The notes beneath the pieces are model-generated. The model had not been told where the DNA came from. It saw nothing but the letters and a program-made list of their open reading frames with translations, and searched no databases. Below, piece by piece: positions 38,001-44,787 of a stretch of DNA of 64,000 nucleotides; positions within the stretch are counted from its first letter, which is position 1, and every line of letters starts with the position of its first letter. Location of the stretch: contig DUBC01000016.1 in assembly GCA_012960505.1 (NCBI GenBank), positions 186,001 through 250,000 on the forward strand. The letters are read 5' to 3'. The stretch is from Verrucomicrobiales bacterium. Lineage in GTDB: Bacteria > Verrucomicrobiota > Verrucomicrobiia > Verrucomicrobiales > DEV007. The position numbers and the translations under genes were made by a program.

Positions 38001-39394
38001 GGTTTGGAGCGCAGTTAAATAGTAGATCCATAGGGAGGGCAGGGCATGATCAGAACTTCGCATTGATGTTGCCGACCCCAGGATCTACCAACTCTGGTCC
38101 ACTGCCCCTGGGACCATCGGATCAGTTAAAAATTAACGAGTGGCTGTCCAGTAACGGGATCAGGTTTGATAATGATTTCGTGGAGTTATACAATCCGAAC
38201 GGACTACCCGTATCAATCGGCGGCATGGCCCTGAGTGATGACCCGAACAGTCGTCCAGGTCGACACACTATTGCCGAGCTCAGTTTCGTGGAAGCGGGAG
38301 GCTTTGTGAAGTTTATTGCCGATGATGATCGGGGCCAGGGGCCTGCGCATCTTAACTTTGCTCTTTCAAAGTTACAGGACGAGATTGGGTTGTTTAATAG
38401 GGCAGGTGAAGAAATCGACCGGGTCCAGTATGCAAATGCTGAGGACGACGTGTCCGGCGGCAGGATTACAGATGGAGACCTGTTGTTTTCTACGTTTCAG
38501 TTACCGACCCCTGGATATTCGAACAGCGCAGACCTAAGTGCGGAGATCATCGTCCTGCAGAATCTTCGTATCACCGAACTAATGTATAACCCTGTCCCTG
38601 GATCAGCCGGCGAATATGTGAAGCTGGAGAACATTGGTGATACTTCCATCAACCTCGGTGGAGTGCGATTTGAAGAAGGAATACGTTTCGATTTTCCGGA
38701 CGCCTTACTGGGTCCCGGTGAGTCGGCGTTCGTTGTGCAGGACACCGCGACCTTTGTCGATGAGCAGGGCAGTGGTCTCACAGTTCTCGGAGAGTATAAC
38801 GGGAAGCTGGACAATGGAGGGGAACGTTTACGCCTTGAAATTGCCTCCCTCTCTGCCGGCATTCTTGATTTTGAATATGATGACAATTGGTATCCTGAAA
38901 CGGACGGCGCTGGCCCTTCACTGGTCGTAATTGATAATTCAGTATCCTCCCTGGAATGGGGTCTGAAAGAGAACTGGAACGCCTCGGTTGTAGCTCCCTC
39001 CGGGAGTTACTTGGAATGGGTTGAGTTTTCTTTCGGAGAAGAATTCACGGGCCAGACAGGTAAGGATGATGATCCGGACAAGGATGGAATATCCAACTTG
39101 TTGGAATTTGTGTTCGTCTTGGATCCCACAAAAGCTGACCCGGAATTCTCAATGCCGAAACTTTCTAGAGAATCAAGTGATCTGCTTCTTACATACACAG
39201 TGACCAAATTTCTTGATGGCCTTAATATAAAGGTTCAGGTGTCGAATGATCTAATAGAATGGACTGATGCAGGAGAGAGCGTGTCTGTTGAAATGATTGC
39301 TGAGGATGAAACAATCCGTACATACGAGGCAAAATTAGGTGATGTCATTGGGGATGGTGTATCGAAACGTTTCATGCGTCTTCAGATCGACTGA
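29093..39394 (+). CDS. giant secreted multidomain protein (cadherin-like, lamin-tail, CotH, beta-helix)
   Basis: 3433 residues, exported by an N-terminal signal peptide (FVILLIIITAKESAIA). Domain order by residue: half cadherin-like repeat (31-47), inserted sugar-binding-like modules (48-431), repeat remainder (432-504), repeat 2 (505-601), repeat 3 first half (602-622), second insertion (623-989), remainder plus repeats 4-7 (990-1446), lamin-tail domain 1 (1447-1610), CotH kinase-like domain (about 1740-2120, with RFKLIPHDFDTIFG), third DDGS-DQG module (2177-2345), right-handed parallel beta-helix (2383-2770), an Ig-like link, lamin-tail domains 2-4 (2861-3310), and a calcium-binding DDPDKDGISNLLEF segment with a C-terminal domain. 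No membrane anchor or PEP-CTERM/LPXTG signal. Likely a cell-surface or released adhesion/structural protein; role unproven. Confidence 0.9.
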   Translation: MHSKLFNFLSSFVILLIIITAKESAIAEPEAVNDTYQLLEDISFKVSTGPLAELNFDAAIASGVIEDDWSILDQIENELGAGDDYPTDGSGREWNDTNFDTETSTLGPWFVAPVPIQSGGVDGFPGLDNELFGIGQAPDGDNLVTTYLFRNSFTLDSTEAEISSWELSYLVDDGVAVYINGREVHRSAAIPVGELTTLTPAVAGANNENVYETAAIDLSGLLVEGNNSIAVELHQAGVGSSDVGFDLNIAPRADGGAINFSFIDDPFGAPFETSTPNNAAGNLDQGSGFEDSTAAHIRVGGGSRGQTTISSGSLRLPITLVNPATFEISFRYRLLMIGGYESEEYSAVILAVGDNFVGVDTNDDIFRMYGPDGQGNEDSGWRTFSAEVSIPSGTHNLDFGVYNNASTTTGEITDVWFDEILIEYEGGGSGGGVLENDTAEAGQLTAAIFSNPFHGTVSMNADGSFTYVPEEDFFGVDSFTYTVTDDTGTSSEATVTLNVASVNDLPKVTDRSFSMNEDDQLVVDVESGLSVDSSDVEGEALSYAVSSDPSDGSLTINPDGSFEYVPNLNFEGTDSFTYVALDSEDPSVPSEVKVEVIPINDPPEVVDDTYSVTENNSLVVSQSGISLPELVLSEDFDTEVDFAFTGNVEIEPVGEFTSINGFNGNFLRNLTSGNPADATTITINDLSPHDRLSIGFVLAIIDSWDGNLAGGDSFSVTVDGEPVFSHTFNNSGPDGPQSYVPSEEIELARSIDLGFSSGPQSLDSAYDLRKEPSLSNIPHSGDSVTIEIYASGANWEGGDDESWAIDNFEVRSHQSAQFNLISQGSVWFYLDDGSDQGLDWIDDDYDDSDWESGTGKFGYGDDNESTLISFGDDDNDKYATTYFRHSFEVEDSQRFEELLIGLLRDDGAAVYINGTEVIRSNLENGAGFQDLAPDFAGGDDENNYFEFPVDASVLVPGENLIAVEVHQNSSTSSDLGFDLRLVGTLSRTSAILGNDIDVDTDSLQVSLLSPPDNGKLQLQSDGSFTYVPNVNFEGSDSFEYKVTDGEFEDSGKVFITVDPGPNDLPIVTGEEYQANEDTPLIIDVGSGVLENDYDPDGVEITAVIASSPENGTVELSNDGSFTYSPDENFYGKDQFTYHVADAFGQAPPAFVVINVIQVNDAPTANDDHYLTAPGTELGVNVQGLLTNDIDPDGDDLQSEILTEPESGTINFEGNGNFTYVPIPEFSGQVSFTYRVTDGEIFSDPATVIIDINASPVTKVNRYVVYEDGVLSRTAEFGVIAGSSDPEGDSLVANLVQRPIHGSLSLMPDGSFTYNPDADFSGFDLFTYSVSDGYQESSPVQTQIYVIQVDDAPIATDDEYFVLIGQEVIVPPEEGVLSNDEDPEGNPPEAKLVDYTGTGTLVLNPDGSFEYRSAEGFAGKETFTYTAEANGKISNVATVELRVSGPANTVVISEIMFHPSSENSSEEFIELRNIGSGPVSLQGWSFTSGVSFEFPAASIPSGGHVVVAADPDTFAATYEGTSTVIGPWSGQLSNRGERIRIVDALDDEVDDVTYSDQGDWAMRRSEDNGGEEGWQWYNLADGGGSSLELINVELSNKHGQNWAASVSPTPGAENSNSSSEAAPLVIDVKHFPAIPRSDETVTVSAKLKDNDGDELSGTLYWRVSATEPGPFAATVMGDNGDNGDVEEGDGTFSAQVPGQPDGSVIEFYVEASDGSAVRTWPGPSNDDGEQEANALFQFDDEVYTGDQPIYRLVMTVEEDGDFRFRNFNSGSDAQKNTTLIARQGSDYDIRYQCGVRVRGAGSRSRNPRNNRLNIPRDRPWNGVSKINLNTQFIYLQLLGSRLANESGIEASAAKPVQLRYNGVNRADDNQNTRRYGSYLHLEPIDGDWADEHFPLDSGGNVYSKSRPDVKWDIRTTGDGAANANAYRSDGWSKNSNESIDDWEDLHQFMVTINDASGDDYLEQVSNVIDVEQWTRWFAYMTIVLSRETNLGNGTDDDYKFYGGVIDPRFKLIPHDFDTIFGLGDTRTGPTDSIFPAITNFAGQRMPQLDRFFNDPTILRLYYSNLRNLLETVFSKARFDAAVTNSLDWLPGDSDVEDDVIDFMDTRRSYILSQIPSEFTVSSSLSSSEGFLRTDDASVTGLDGTIDPTTVTEVRVNGMSVPIDVRNGTWDGDQAGVSELLVSSGSSWNYLDDGSDQGTAWREPEFDDSAWSQGVAEFGYGDRGEVTEVSFGDDDQNKHITTYFRKNFEIADTDTFPKLTLRLVFDDGVAVFLNGVELVRANIEPDAGYMDLANITVTNAGFESFDVPAEALRNGSNTIAVEVHQRAPDSRDISFDAEIIGIGTVPLLAPGINQVTVEALDMSGAVVQSSRIGIWYDSGATSQVSELTEDTTWVAKEGPYLITEDLVIPVDVTLSIEPGTSVYFANDTRMTVQGRLLAEGIDAAPITFSQEPGTDGGWEGIYFENTLKDNQVIYLIQDGSDAGDQSIEVAGSRVRFEKVKWTGTEKTILEVSHPQVNIVDCEFPSTSGEEVIHGEALDGDDFFNLIGNLFQTSSGYNDVIGFSGGRRPGPIIYLLNNVFLGCTDDCLDLDGVDAHIEGNSFYNVHTDDPDRSGTSNAISTDRNSHLTIIRNLFHDLDHALLLKNNSDAIFENNTVVGATLAAISFDEPLTDGTVPGDAIILRGNIFFGNTSIFANQVSVEDGEDDPVIVADLNFLPEDLHGLGSGNLAGDPLFVDVDSGNFSLRAGSPAIGSGVNGADMGFDVRSGAIVSGEPLTVTRNDSATLTVHISGISGIEGEGSYESEYRWSLDNGVWSDPVPVSDPIGLVGLPDGSHFVEVMGKDSAGLWQAMPTHSLTWTVDSKLSRIVINEVLAENGGVYDHEETLPDFIELWNDSESPRFVSGMVLSDRKNVTEGWMIPTGTVIPAGEFLVIHANRVDGTTGLHSGFALDRDGESIYLFDSADNGGLLIDMVRFGAQLNSRSIGRAGHDQNFALMLPTPGSTNSGPLPLGPSDQLKINEWLSSNGIRFDNDFVELYNPNGLPVSIGGMALSDDPNSRPGRHTIAELSFVEAGGFVKFIADDDRGQGPAHLNFALSKLQDEIGLFNRAGEEIDRVQYANAEDDVSGGRITDGDLLFSTFQLPTPGYSNSADLSAEIIVLQNLRITELMYNPVPGSAGEYVKLENIGDTSINLGGVRFEEGIRFDFPDALLGPGESAFVVQDTATFVDEQGSGLTVLGEYNGKLDNGGERLRLEIASLSAGILDFEYDDNWYPETDGAGPSLVVIDNSVSSLEWGLKENWNASVVAPSGSYLEWVEFSFGEEFTGQTGKDDDPDKDGISNLLEFVFVLDPTKADPEFSMPKLSRESSDLLLTYTVTKFLDGLNIKVQVSNDLIEWTDAGESVSVEMIAEDETIRTYEAKLGDVIGDGVSKRFMRLQID
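29519..29860 (+). repeat. DDG-VYING module, copy 1 of 3
   Basis: Galactose-binding-like module of the giant protein, within the first insertion. Core motifs DDGVAVYINGREVHR, NSIAVELHQ and SDVGFDLNI. Its front part (WNDTNFDTETSTLGPW) differs from copies 2 and 3. Confidence 0.7.
30385..33430 (+). repeat. seven cadherin-like (bacterial Ig-type) repeats in the giant protein
   Basis: Protein-level tandem repeats of about 95 residues with the recurring core DGSFTYVP, a FxGxDSFTY strand and linker VND or IND. The set starts earlier, because the first half of repeat 1 lies at 29182-29233. Repeat 3 is also split: its first half is 30895-30958 and its second half 32060-32281. DNA copies have diverged, so this is not a satellite. 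Repeats of this kind usually bind calcium and form stiff rods on secreted proteins. Confidence 0.85.
31545..32045 (+). repeat. DDG-VYING module, copy 2 of 3
   Basis: Begins SVWFYLDDGSDQGLDW, contains FGYGDDNES, TTYFRHSFEV, DDGAAVYINGTEVIR and ends SDLGFDLRLVG. It lies in the second insertion, after an unrelated jelly-roll-like segment. Confidence 0.8.
35626..36125 (+). repeat. DDG-VYING module, copy 3 of 3
   Basis: Begins SSWNYLDDGSDQGTAW, contains FGYGDRGEV, TTYFRKNFEI, DDGVAVFLNGVELVR and ends RDISFDAEIIGIG. It follows the CotH domain directly, an order seen in other verrucomicrobial CotH proteins (known of the group). Confidence 0.8.
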
Positions 39395-39405
39395 GATTAA
39401 ATTTT

Positions 39406-40194
39406 ATGATTTTAAATAATAACAGTATAAAAATCACATGCTTACTTTTTTGTTGTTTCTCTTTGGCTGAGCTTCAGTCGGCAGAGGACTCCAAAACAGA
39501 TAAAGTAGATTCAAGAATCCGTTCCATAATTGATAATTTCAGCTTTGAGGAGGGGCAAGATGATGCTGTGGTTGGGTGGGCTTTTACTAATAGCCAGCCC
39601 CCGATAAGGTCAGGTTCCGAGGCAAAAACCGGTTCTCATAGCGCGTACATCAATCTTCAAAATGAAGGGAAAAGGCCGAGTGAAGCTCATATTATTAAGA
39701 CAATAGATGGGAAACTAGTGAGCGGACTTAACTACGAGCTTTCTTTTTTCGTGAAGCAAATGAAACCGGGAACTGGTGGTTACATTCAACAGTATTTGGT
39801 TGAGTGGTGGGATGAGGATGAACAAGCGGTTAAGGGTACTGGATTCAAGCAATTTAGCAGCAAGATAGGTGACTGGGAAAAAATCGTAGTGCCGGGTCTT
39901 GATATTCCAGAAAATGTCCGCTCGGTAAAATTACTCTTTCGGTTTGTTACCGGTGCTATCGAGGGAGGTAGTGGAGAGGTTTTCATTGATGATATTAATT
40001 TTAGTGCTGATGATAGCAGTGAAGCATTGGTTACCGCGATTGAGGGTAAAGTTTCTCAGGCTCAATTTGATGTGGCATTGAGTCTCATTGATACTTTCCT
40101 GAAAAAGTACTCAGATGACCCTAAGGTTGATGATATAAAGGCTCTTAGGAGTAGGGTAAATAAATTTCAGCAACTAGAGGAATCTTCTGAATAA
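39406..40194 (+). CDS. secreted carbohydrate-binding-like protein
   Basis: 262 residues with a signal peptide (ITCLLFCCFSLAELQSA). The middle (about 40-205) is a jelly-roll of the CBM4/9 type: NFSFEEGQDDAVVGW, SGSEAKTGSHSAYI, and the closing SGEVFIDDINFS strand. The C-terminal 50 residues form two or three helices (VSQAQFDVALSLIDTFLKKY), TPR-like. Starts 12 bases after the giant gene stop, so probably cotranscribed with it and a candidate accessory protein of the same surface structure. No named function. Confidence 0.75.
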   Translation: MILNNNSIKITCLLFCCFSLAELQSAEDSKTDKVDSRIRSIIDNFSFEEGQDDAVVGWAFTNSQPPIRSGSEAKTGSHSAYINLQNEGKRPSEAHIIKTIDGKLVSGLNYELSFFVKQMKPGTGGYIQQYLVEWWDEDEQAVKGTGFKQFSSKIGDWEKIVVPGLDIPENVRSVKLLFRFVTGAIEGGSGEVFIDDINFSADDSSEALVTAIEGKVSQAQFDVALSLIDTFLKKYSDDPKVDDIKALRSRVNKFQQLEESSE

Positions 40195-40243
40195 AGCTTT
40201 TAGGAACAAAAATTTAGAGGATATATTTTTCCATACAAGAAAT

Positions 40244-40690
40244 TTAGCCAAATTTTTTGGAGAGGATTTCTTTTCTATATTGAAAAATTACATGCATTTT
40301 TTTCACAAACAAATCGTGAGCTATGTTGCCAATTAACCATAATGGCAAAGCGTAATTTATCTCGTCCTTGATCAATGTTCCTCCTTCAGTAGGTTCAAAT
40401 TGATGGAGATGGTGCCAGAACTTGTAAGGACCTCCTCTCTGTTCATCAACGAACTGAATCCTTGGCATGTCAGCTTTTATTTCTGTAACCCATGTGTGCC
40501 AAATCATTGGGACTATCCTGATCTTGTAGGTGATGATTTGCCCCTCGTGCATAGGAGCAGGTGTTCCGGAGGTGATACGGAATTCAAGATCCGGCGGTGT
40601 AATCGAATTAAGGTTCTCTGGATTTGAGAAAAATTCCCATGTCTTTTCAAGAGATAATAGAATTTCCTGCGATTGGCATAATTTATGAAT
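40244..40690 (-). CDS. SRPBCC (START-fold) ligand-binding protein with non-standard start
   Basis: Small lipid/ligand-binding-fold protein of the SRPBCC superfamily. The recognisable family pattern runs from EKTWEFFSNPENLNSITPP through WVTEIKADMPRIQFVDEQRG and GPYKFWHHLHQFEP to NYALPLWLIGNIAHDLF. The first ATG in frame is at 40550-40552, but the conserved N-terminal third lies upstream, open back to a stop at 40703-40705, and that stretch has no ATG, GTG or TTG. The homologous N-terminus (usually MKIH-like) corresponds to TTT AAA ATT CAT, so either an ATT start (40688-40690, used here; 148 residues) or loss of the start codon. Confidence 0.75.
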   Translation of the reverse strand: MHKLCQSQEILLSLEKTWEFFSNPENLNSITPPDLEFRITSGTPAPMHEGQIITYKIRIVPMIWHTWVTEIKADMPRIQFVDEQRGGPYKFWHHLHQFEPTEGGTLIKDEINYALPLWLIGNIAHDLFVKKMHVIFQYRKEILSKKFG

Positions 40691-40738
40691 TTTAAAGTCT
40701 AATTACAGAGGTTTGTAGTTAAATAATAGTAGATGATT

Positions 40739-40754
40739 AAGAGTTAAAACTCTT
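40739..40754. repeat. short inverted repeat in a divergent intergenic region
   Basis: AAGAGT (40739-40744) and ACTCTT (40749-40754) with a TAAA loop lie between the SRPBCC gene and the NIPSNAP gene. The 200-base gap is otherwise A/T-rich with nothing recognisable. Could be an operator; weak. Confidence 0.25.
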
Positions 40755-40891
40755 CTTTACCATTAAAGATTAAATTGCTGTTACTATTAATGTTATTGGA
40801 GGTGTTAGGCTTTTAGTAGGAATAAACAAAAGAGTTTAAGTAAGGAGATCTGCCTTCACATCAAATCTTATATCTGCTATCCTTGATTATA

Positions 40892-41647
40892 ATGAAAAGA
40901 CTCATCATAACTTTCACCACTTTCATTTCTATTTCTTTTACTGCATATGCAAAAGAATATTACGAGCTTCGTACTTACAAGTTGAATTCACCTGAGAAGG
41001 CTGCGGCTTTTGATAAGATGATGGCAGCAGCAATTCCATTATTGGCTGCAACTGAATTGAAATCTATTGGTGTATTTAAGGCAAGAGGTGATAAATCAGG
41101 GGACAAGAATTGGAGATATGTACTTAAATCATGTTCTTCTCTTGATGCTTTGGTTGAGTCCAGTTCAGCGCTTGCTAATGAGGGATTTCTTGAGCAGGCC
41201 CGTGATTATTTGAGTTACGAAAAATCCGATCCTTCATTCAGTAGAATTTCGATCTCTACATTTGTTGCATTCGATGGTTTTCCAGAGTTAATCAGTCCCG
41301 GAAAGGATAAGGGGGGGAAACGGTATTTTGAGCTGCGGACCTATGAGAGCCATAATGAGTTAAAGGCTTACCTGAAGGTTAAGATGTTCAATGATGGTGA
41401 ACTCGATATTTTTGCCGATGCTGGTCTGAAGGGGGTCTTTTTTGGCAGGGCATTGTCCGGAGAAAATTTACCCAATCTCACATATATGCTTGTGTATGAT
41501 GATGAGGATCAGAAAAAATCAGCATGGAGCTCCTTCATTAAATCTCCTGCCTGGGAAGCAATGAAATCTGAAGAAATGTACAAAGATACTGTTTCCAAGA
41601 TCATTTCAACGTTCCTTGTTCCGACGGTCTATTCACAGATCCGTTAA
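40892..41647 (+). CDS. exported NIPSNAP-domain protein
   Basis: 251 residues from the ATG at 40892, giving a signal peptide (LIITFTTFISISFTAYA); an in-frame TTG at 40883 adds three residues. Two NIPSNAP/ferredoxin-like alpha-beta repeats: the first opens YYELRTYKLNSPEKAAAFD, the second RYFELRTYESHNELKAYLK. NIPSNAP proteins are dimeric alpha-beta barrels of unclear biochemical function, numerous in Planctomycetes and Verrucomicrobia. Converges on recD2 with two bases between stops. Confidence 0.85.
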   Translation: MKRLIITFTTFISISFTAYAKEYYELRTYKLNSPEKAAAFDKMMAAAIPLLAATELKSIGVFKARGDKSGDKNWRYVLKSCSSLDALVESSSALANEGFLEQARDYLSYEKSDPSFSRISISTFVAFDGFPELISPGKDKGGKRYFELRTYESHNELKAYLKVKMFNDGELDIFADAGLKGVFFGRALSGENLPNLTYMLVYDDEDQKKSAWSSFIKSPAWEAMKSEEMYKDTVSKIISTFLVPTVYSQIR

Positions 41648-41649
41648 AT

Positions 41650-43830
41650 CTATTTATTCTTTAATCGATCTAATAGGCCCCTGTACCTTTGACGGGTATC
41701 AATATTTTTTATTGCCATGGCTGCGGCTTTTTTTTGGCCGACAAGAACGACAGTCTGGCTGCCTCGCGTAATTGCTGTGTAGAGAAGGTTTCTCTGGAGT
41801 AGAACGAAGTGTTGAGTGCTTACCGGTATGACGACACATGGGAATTCACTCCCCTGTGACTTATGTACCGTGATTGCGAATGCAGGTGCGATTTCATCAA
41901 GCTCTCCAGGTTCATAAGAAACGATCCGGTTGCCACTAAAACGTATTGTGACACTTCCAGGGTCAGTCGATATTTCAATTATTTTACCAATGTCACCATT
42001 CAGAGTTTCTTTTTCGTAATTATTTCTTATTTGTATGACCTTGTCACCCGTACGGTATCGTGCACCGAACCGCTCAATTTCAAAAGTTGATTCGGTAGTC
42101 GGATTAATAGCATCTTGCAGATTTCTATTAAGGTTTTGAGTGCCTAGACTGCCCCGGTGCATTGGAGTAATGACTTGTATGTCATCGATTGAATCGAATC
42201 CTAGTCTCTGGGGAATTTGATTGCGAACAAGTTCAATAATACGGTCCGATGTTTGTTCAGGATCCTCGCACTTAACAAAGAAAAAATCCGAATTACGATT
42301 CGCGGTAGCTTTGTCGGTTAATTCGATTGGAATATGTCCGTCATTTATCTCATGAGCTGCTCCAATGATTCTACTTTCGGAAGATTGCCTAAAAATTGCA
42401 GTGAGTCTGGCTACAGGTATTTTTTCAGATTTTATAAAATCCGAAAGGATGCTGCCCGGACCAACTGATGGGAGCTGATCCACATCACCTACTAAAATAA
42501 GATGAGCATTTTCTGGTAGCGCACGGAGAAAAGCATCCATGAGAGGCAGATCAATCATCGATGCTTCGTCTACAATAAAAAGATCACCACTTAATGGGTT
42601 ATTTTCGTCGTGAGCGAAACTTCCTTTTGATCCTTGGAACTCAAGTAATCTGTGTATTGTTGATGCTTTGAGCCCGGTGCTTTCTGACATTCTTTTTGCG
42701 GCACGACCAGTGGGTGCGCAGAGGATCGCCTTAACTTTTTTTGCCAATAATATCAGCAGTAGGCTCTTTAGAATTGTCGTTTTACCAACTCCGGGACCTC
42801 CAGTGATTATCAGTAAGCGTTGAACTAGTGCTTCTTCGACTGCCTTCTTTTGTCCTTCATCTAATGAGTATCCAATTTTATTTTCGCACCAATCAATCGC
42901 TTTCGCAGTTTCAACCTCAGGATGACTTGAGGCCTTTGAAATGAGACCAATCATTCTTTTGGTAACTTCCTTTTCTGCTTTGAGGAGGTTTGGTGGAAAT
43001 ATTAATGAAGTGCCTGTGACATCGTCCCTTTCGGCTTTTTTTTTCGTGATAAGATTTTCCAGGCAAGACTCAATTTGCTTTTGTTGGACGCCTAAGAGAT
43101 CAGAAGATGATTCGATGAGTTCACTTTCGGGTAATGCGCAATGGCCATTATCTGTTGCGCTTTTAAGTGCGTATTCTATGCCAGCTTCAATTCTTGATTC
43201 TGCATCAGGCTCCACCCCTAGCTTGGCGGCGATCGAATCTGCCGTCTTAAAACCTACTCCGTGAAGGTCATTCGAAAGGCGGTATGGGTTTTTGCGTAAC
43301 TGGTGAATACTTTCATCCCCGTAGGTCTTGTATATTCGAACGGCCCGAGCAGTACTGATTCCATGTTGATGCAAAAAGACCATAATTTGTCGGACCGCTT
43401 TCTGTTTTTCCCATGAGCTCTTAATTTCTTTACGCCGCTTAGGGCCGATCCCATCGACTTCCTCTAATTGCTTAGACCTATTATCAATAATGTTAAATAC
43501 TTCTGGACCAAACTTATCTACCAGCTTCTTTGCATAAGTTGGTCCGATGCCATCTATAAGGCCGCTCCCAAGGTAACGTTCAATGCCAGCAAGATTTCCT
43601 GGTTCAGAAGTGGTAATTTCTTCTGCTTTGAATTGATCCCCATACTGTTCATTTTTTATCCATTGACCTTTGGATGCGATCTGTTCTCCGGCCTTGGGTG
43701 CAGCGCAATTCCCTACGATAGTCACAATTTTGCCTTTTTTATTAGGCTTGACCCTGAGAACGCAGTAACCGTTTTCTTCGTTATGAAATGTGACACGCTC
43801 GATGGTGCCGCTGAGAGTGTTTTTTTGCAC
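41650..43830 (-). CDS. recD2: ATP-dependent RecD-like DNA helicase
   Basis: Superfamily 1B 5'-3' helicase of the RecD2 type, which acts without RecBC in DNA repair. 726 residues. N-terminal OB-like region, tandem helix-hairpin-helix part (GIGPTYAKKLVDKFG, DGIGPKRRKEI, GVGFKTADSIAAKLG), then motor motifs: Walker A ITGGPGVGKTT, AAPTGRAAKRMSE-type motif Ia, LFIVDEASMIDLPL, LVGDVDQLPSVGPG, and C-terminal AFAITVHKSQGSEFP and YTAITRG. GTG start. No recB or recC nearby, consistent with RecD2. Confidence 0.95.
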   Translation of the reverse strand: MQKNTLSGTIERVTFHNEENGYCVLRVKPNKKGKIVTIVGNCAAPKAGEQIASKGQWIKNEQYGDQFKAEEITTSEPGNLAGIERYLGSGLIDGIGPTYAKKLVDKFGPEVFNIIDNRSKQLEEVDGIGPKRRKEIKSSWEKQKAVRQIMVFLHQHGISTARAVRIYKTYGDESIHQLRKNPYRLSNDLHGVGFKTADSIAAKLGVEPDAESRIEAGIEYALKSATDNGHCALPESELIESSSDLLGVQQKQIESCLENLITKKKAERDDVTGTSLIFPPNLLKAEKEVTKRMIGLISKASSHPEVETAKAIDWCENKIGYSLDEGQKKAVEEALVQRLLIITGGPGVGKTTILKSLLLILLAKKVKAILCAPTGRAAKRMSESTGLKASTIHRLLEFQGSKGSFAHDENNPLSGDLFIVDEASMIDLPLMDAFLRALPENAHLILVGDVDQLPSVGPGSILSDFIKSEKIPVARLTAIFRQSSESRIIGAAHEINDGHIPIELTDKATANRNSDFFFVKCEDPEQTSDRIIELVRNQIPQRLGFDSIDDIQVITPMHRGSLGTQNLNRNLQDAINPTTESTFEIERFGARYRTGDKVIQIRNNYEKETLNGDIGKIIEISTDPGSVTIRFSGNRIVSYEPGELDEIAPAFAITVHKSQGSEFPCVVIPVSTQHFVLLQRNLLYTAITRGSQTVVLVGQKKAAAMAIKNIDTRQRYRGLLDRLKNK

Positions 43831-43907
43831 TATATTATGAGTTTGCCTGAGCTCCTTAATAAGTGATAGCGTTTTCTATAGAGATTTGCTTTCAATACAG
43901 CAAAAAG

Positions 43908-43927
43908 CACTTTTTATCAAAAAAGTG
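43908..43927. repeat. A/T-rich inverted repeat upstream of divergent genes
   Basis: CACTTTTT (43908-43915) and AAAAAGTG (43920-43927) form an 8-bp stem with a 4-base loop in the 148-base gap between recD2 and the divergent secreted-protein gene. Either an operator-like site or an AT-rich terminator-like hairpin. Confidence 0.3.
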
Positions 43928-43978
43928 TTAAGATTTGTCCTTTCCCTAACGTATTTTTATTAAACAACTAAAATCAAC

Positions 43979-44728
43979 ATGAGGCTTACCACATTATTAA
44001 TTACAATTATTTTAAGTATAGTTACTGTATCTATGGCTCAGGAAGATGACCCTTTGGGCCTTTCTTCCAGTACTGTTTTAAAGAGAATATATTCTCAGTA
44101 TGGGCAATATTTTGCAGATAAGATCGTGGAGTTGCGCGGAGTTAAAGGGCAGAGCCAGCCAAAGGAATGGAAAATTGTTGTCCACGATGAACGGAGTCAA
44201 AGGAGACTAAGAACTGTAATTATTTCTGGAGATAGGATAAGGGATGAAGGTGAAACCTTAAATTATTACCCGGATAATTTACCTATTGGTTTTGCATCCT
44301 CTGCAAAAATTAAAATTGATTCCGTGAAGGCTTTTAACGTACTCATTAAGGAAGCTCGTGCGGCTAAAATCGGTTTTAATTACGTAGACTATAAATTGCG
44401 TAGCCTCGAGTTTGGAGATGAGCCTGTCTGGATATTATCTGCGATGAGCGCAAAGGGTATATTAATGGGTCAGGTGATTTTGTCTGCTTTTGATGCAAAT
44501 ATTTTTAGAACAGTATGGTATTATAGGGGATCAAAAGGTTATGTTAAGATTGTTGATTCAGCGTTGGATGGACTGAAAAAAACTGAACTATTGGAGGACA
44601 TTGATCAGAATCTTCAACCAAAACCACTTGAACAGCCAGAAAAGCGTAACCCTATTCCAAAACCACCCCTTAATCCTGGTGATCCTGGAACTGAAGAGGC
44701 TGAGATTCGGCCTGTTCAGCCCAATTAG
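43979..44728 (+). CDS. exported hypothetical protein with Pro-rich tail
   Basis: No family recognised. 249 residues with a signal peptide (LLITIILSIVTVSMAQ), a folded middle that alternates strands and helices (KEWKIVVHDERSQRRL, EPVWILSAMSAKG), and a proline-rich C-terminal 40 residues (LNPGDPGTEEAEIRPVQPN). Immediately after the signal comes EDDPLGL, which resembles the DPFGL motifs of the coiled-coil protein at 16389-17333. Followed by the pseudopilin-like gene after 59 bases. Confidence 0.65.
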   Translation: MRLTTLLITIILSIVTVSMAQEDDPLGLSSSTVLKRIYSQYGQYFADKIVELRGVKGQSQPKEWKIVVHDERSQRRLRTVIISGDRIRDEGETLNYYPDNLPIGFASSAKIKIDSVKAFNVLIKEARAAKIGFNYVDYKLRSLEFGDEPVWILSAMSAKGILMGQVILSAFDANIFRTVWYYRGSKGYVKIVDSALDGLKKTELLEDIDQNLQPKPLEQPEKRNPIPKPPLNPGDPGTEEAEIRPVQPN

Positions 44729-44787
44729 TATTGGTAATTTTACTGCTTTAAGATTATATAAGTTGATCTTATAGATAGTTATTCTTT

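Noticed and set aside
40244..40552. SRPBCC gene as a 5'-truncated 102-residue fragment starting at the first ATG
   Set aside because: The conserved N-terminal part is present in the same frame upstream, so the gene is not truncated; only a usual start codon is missing.
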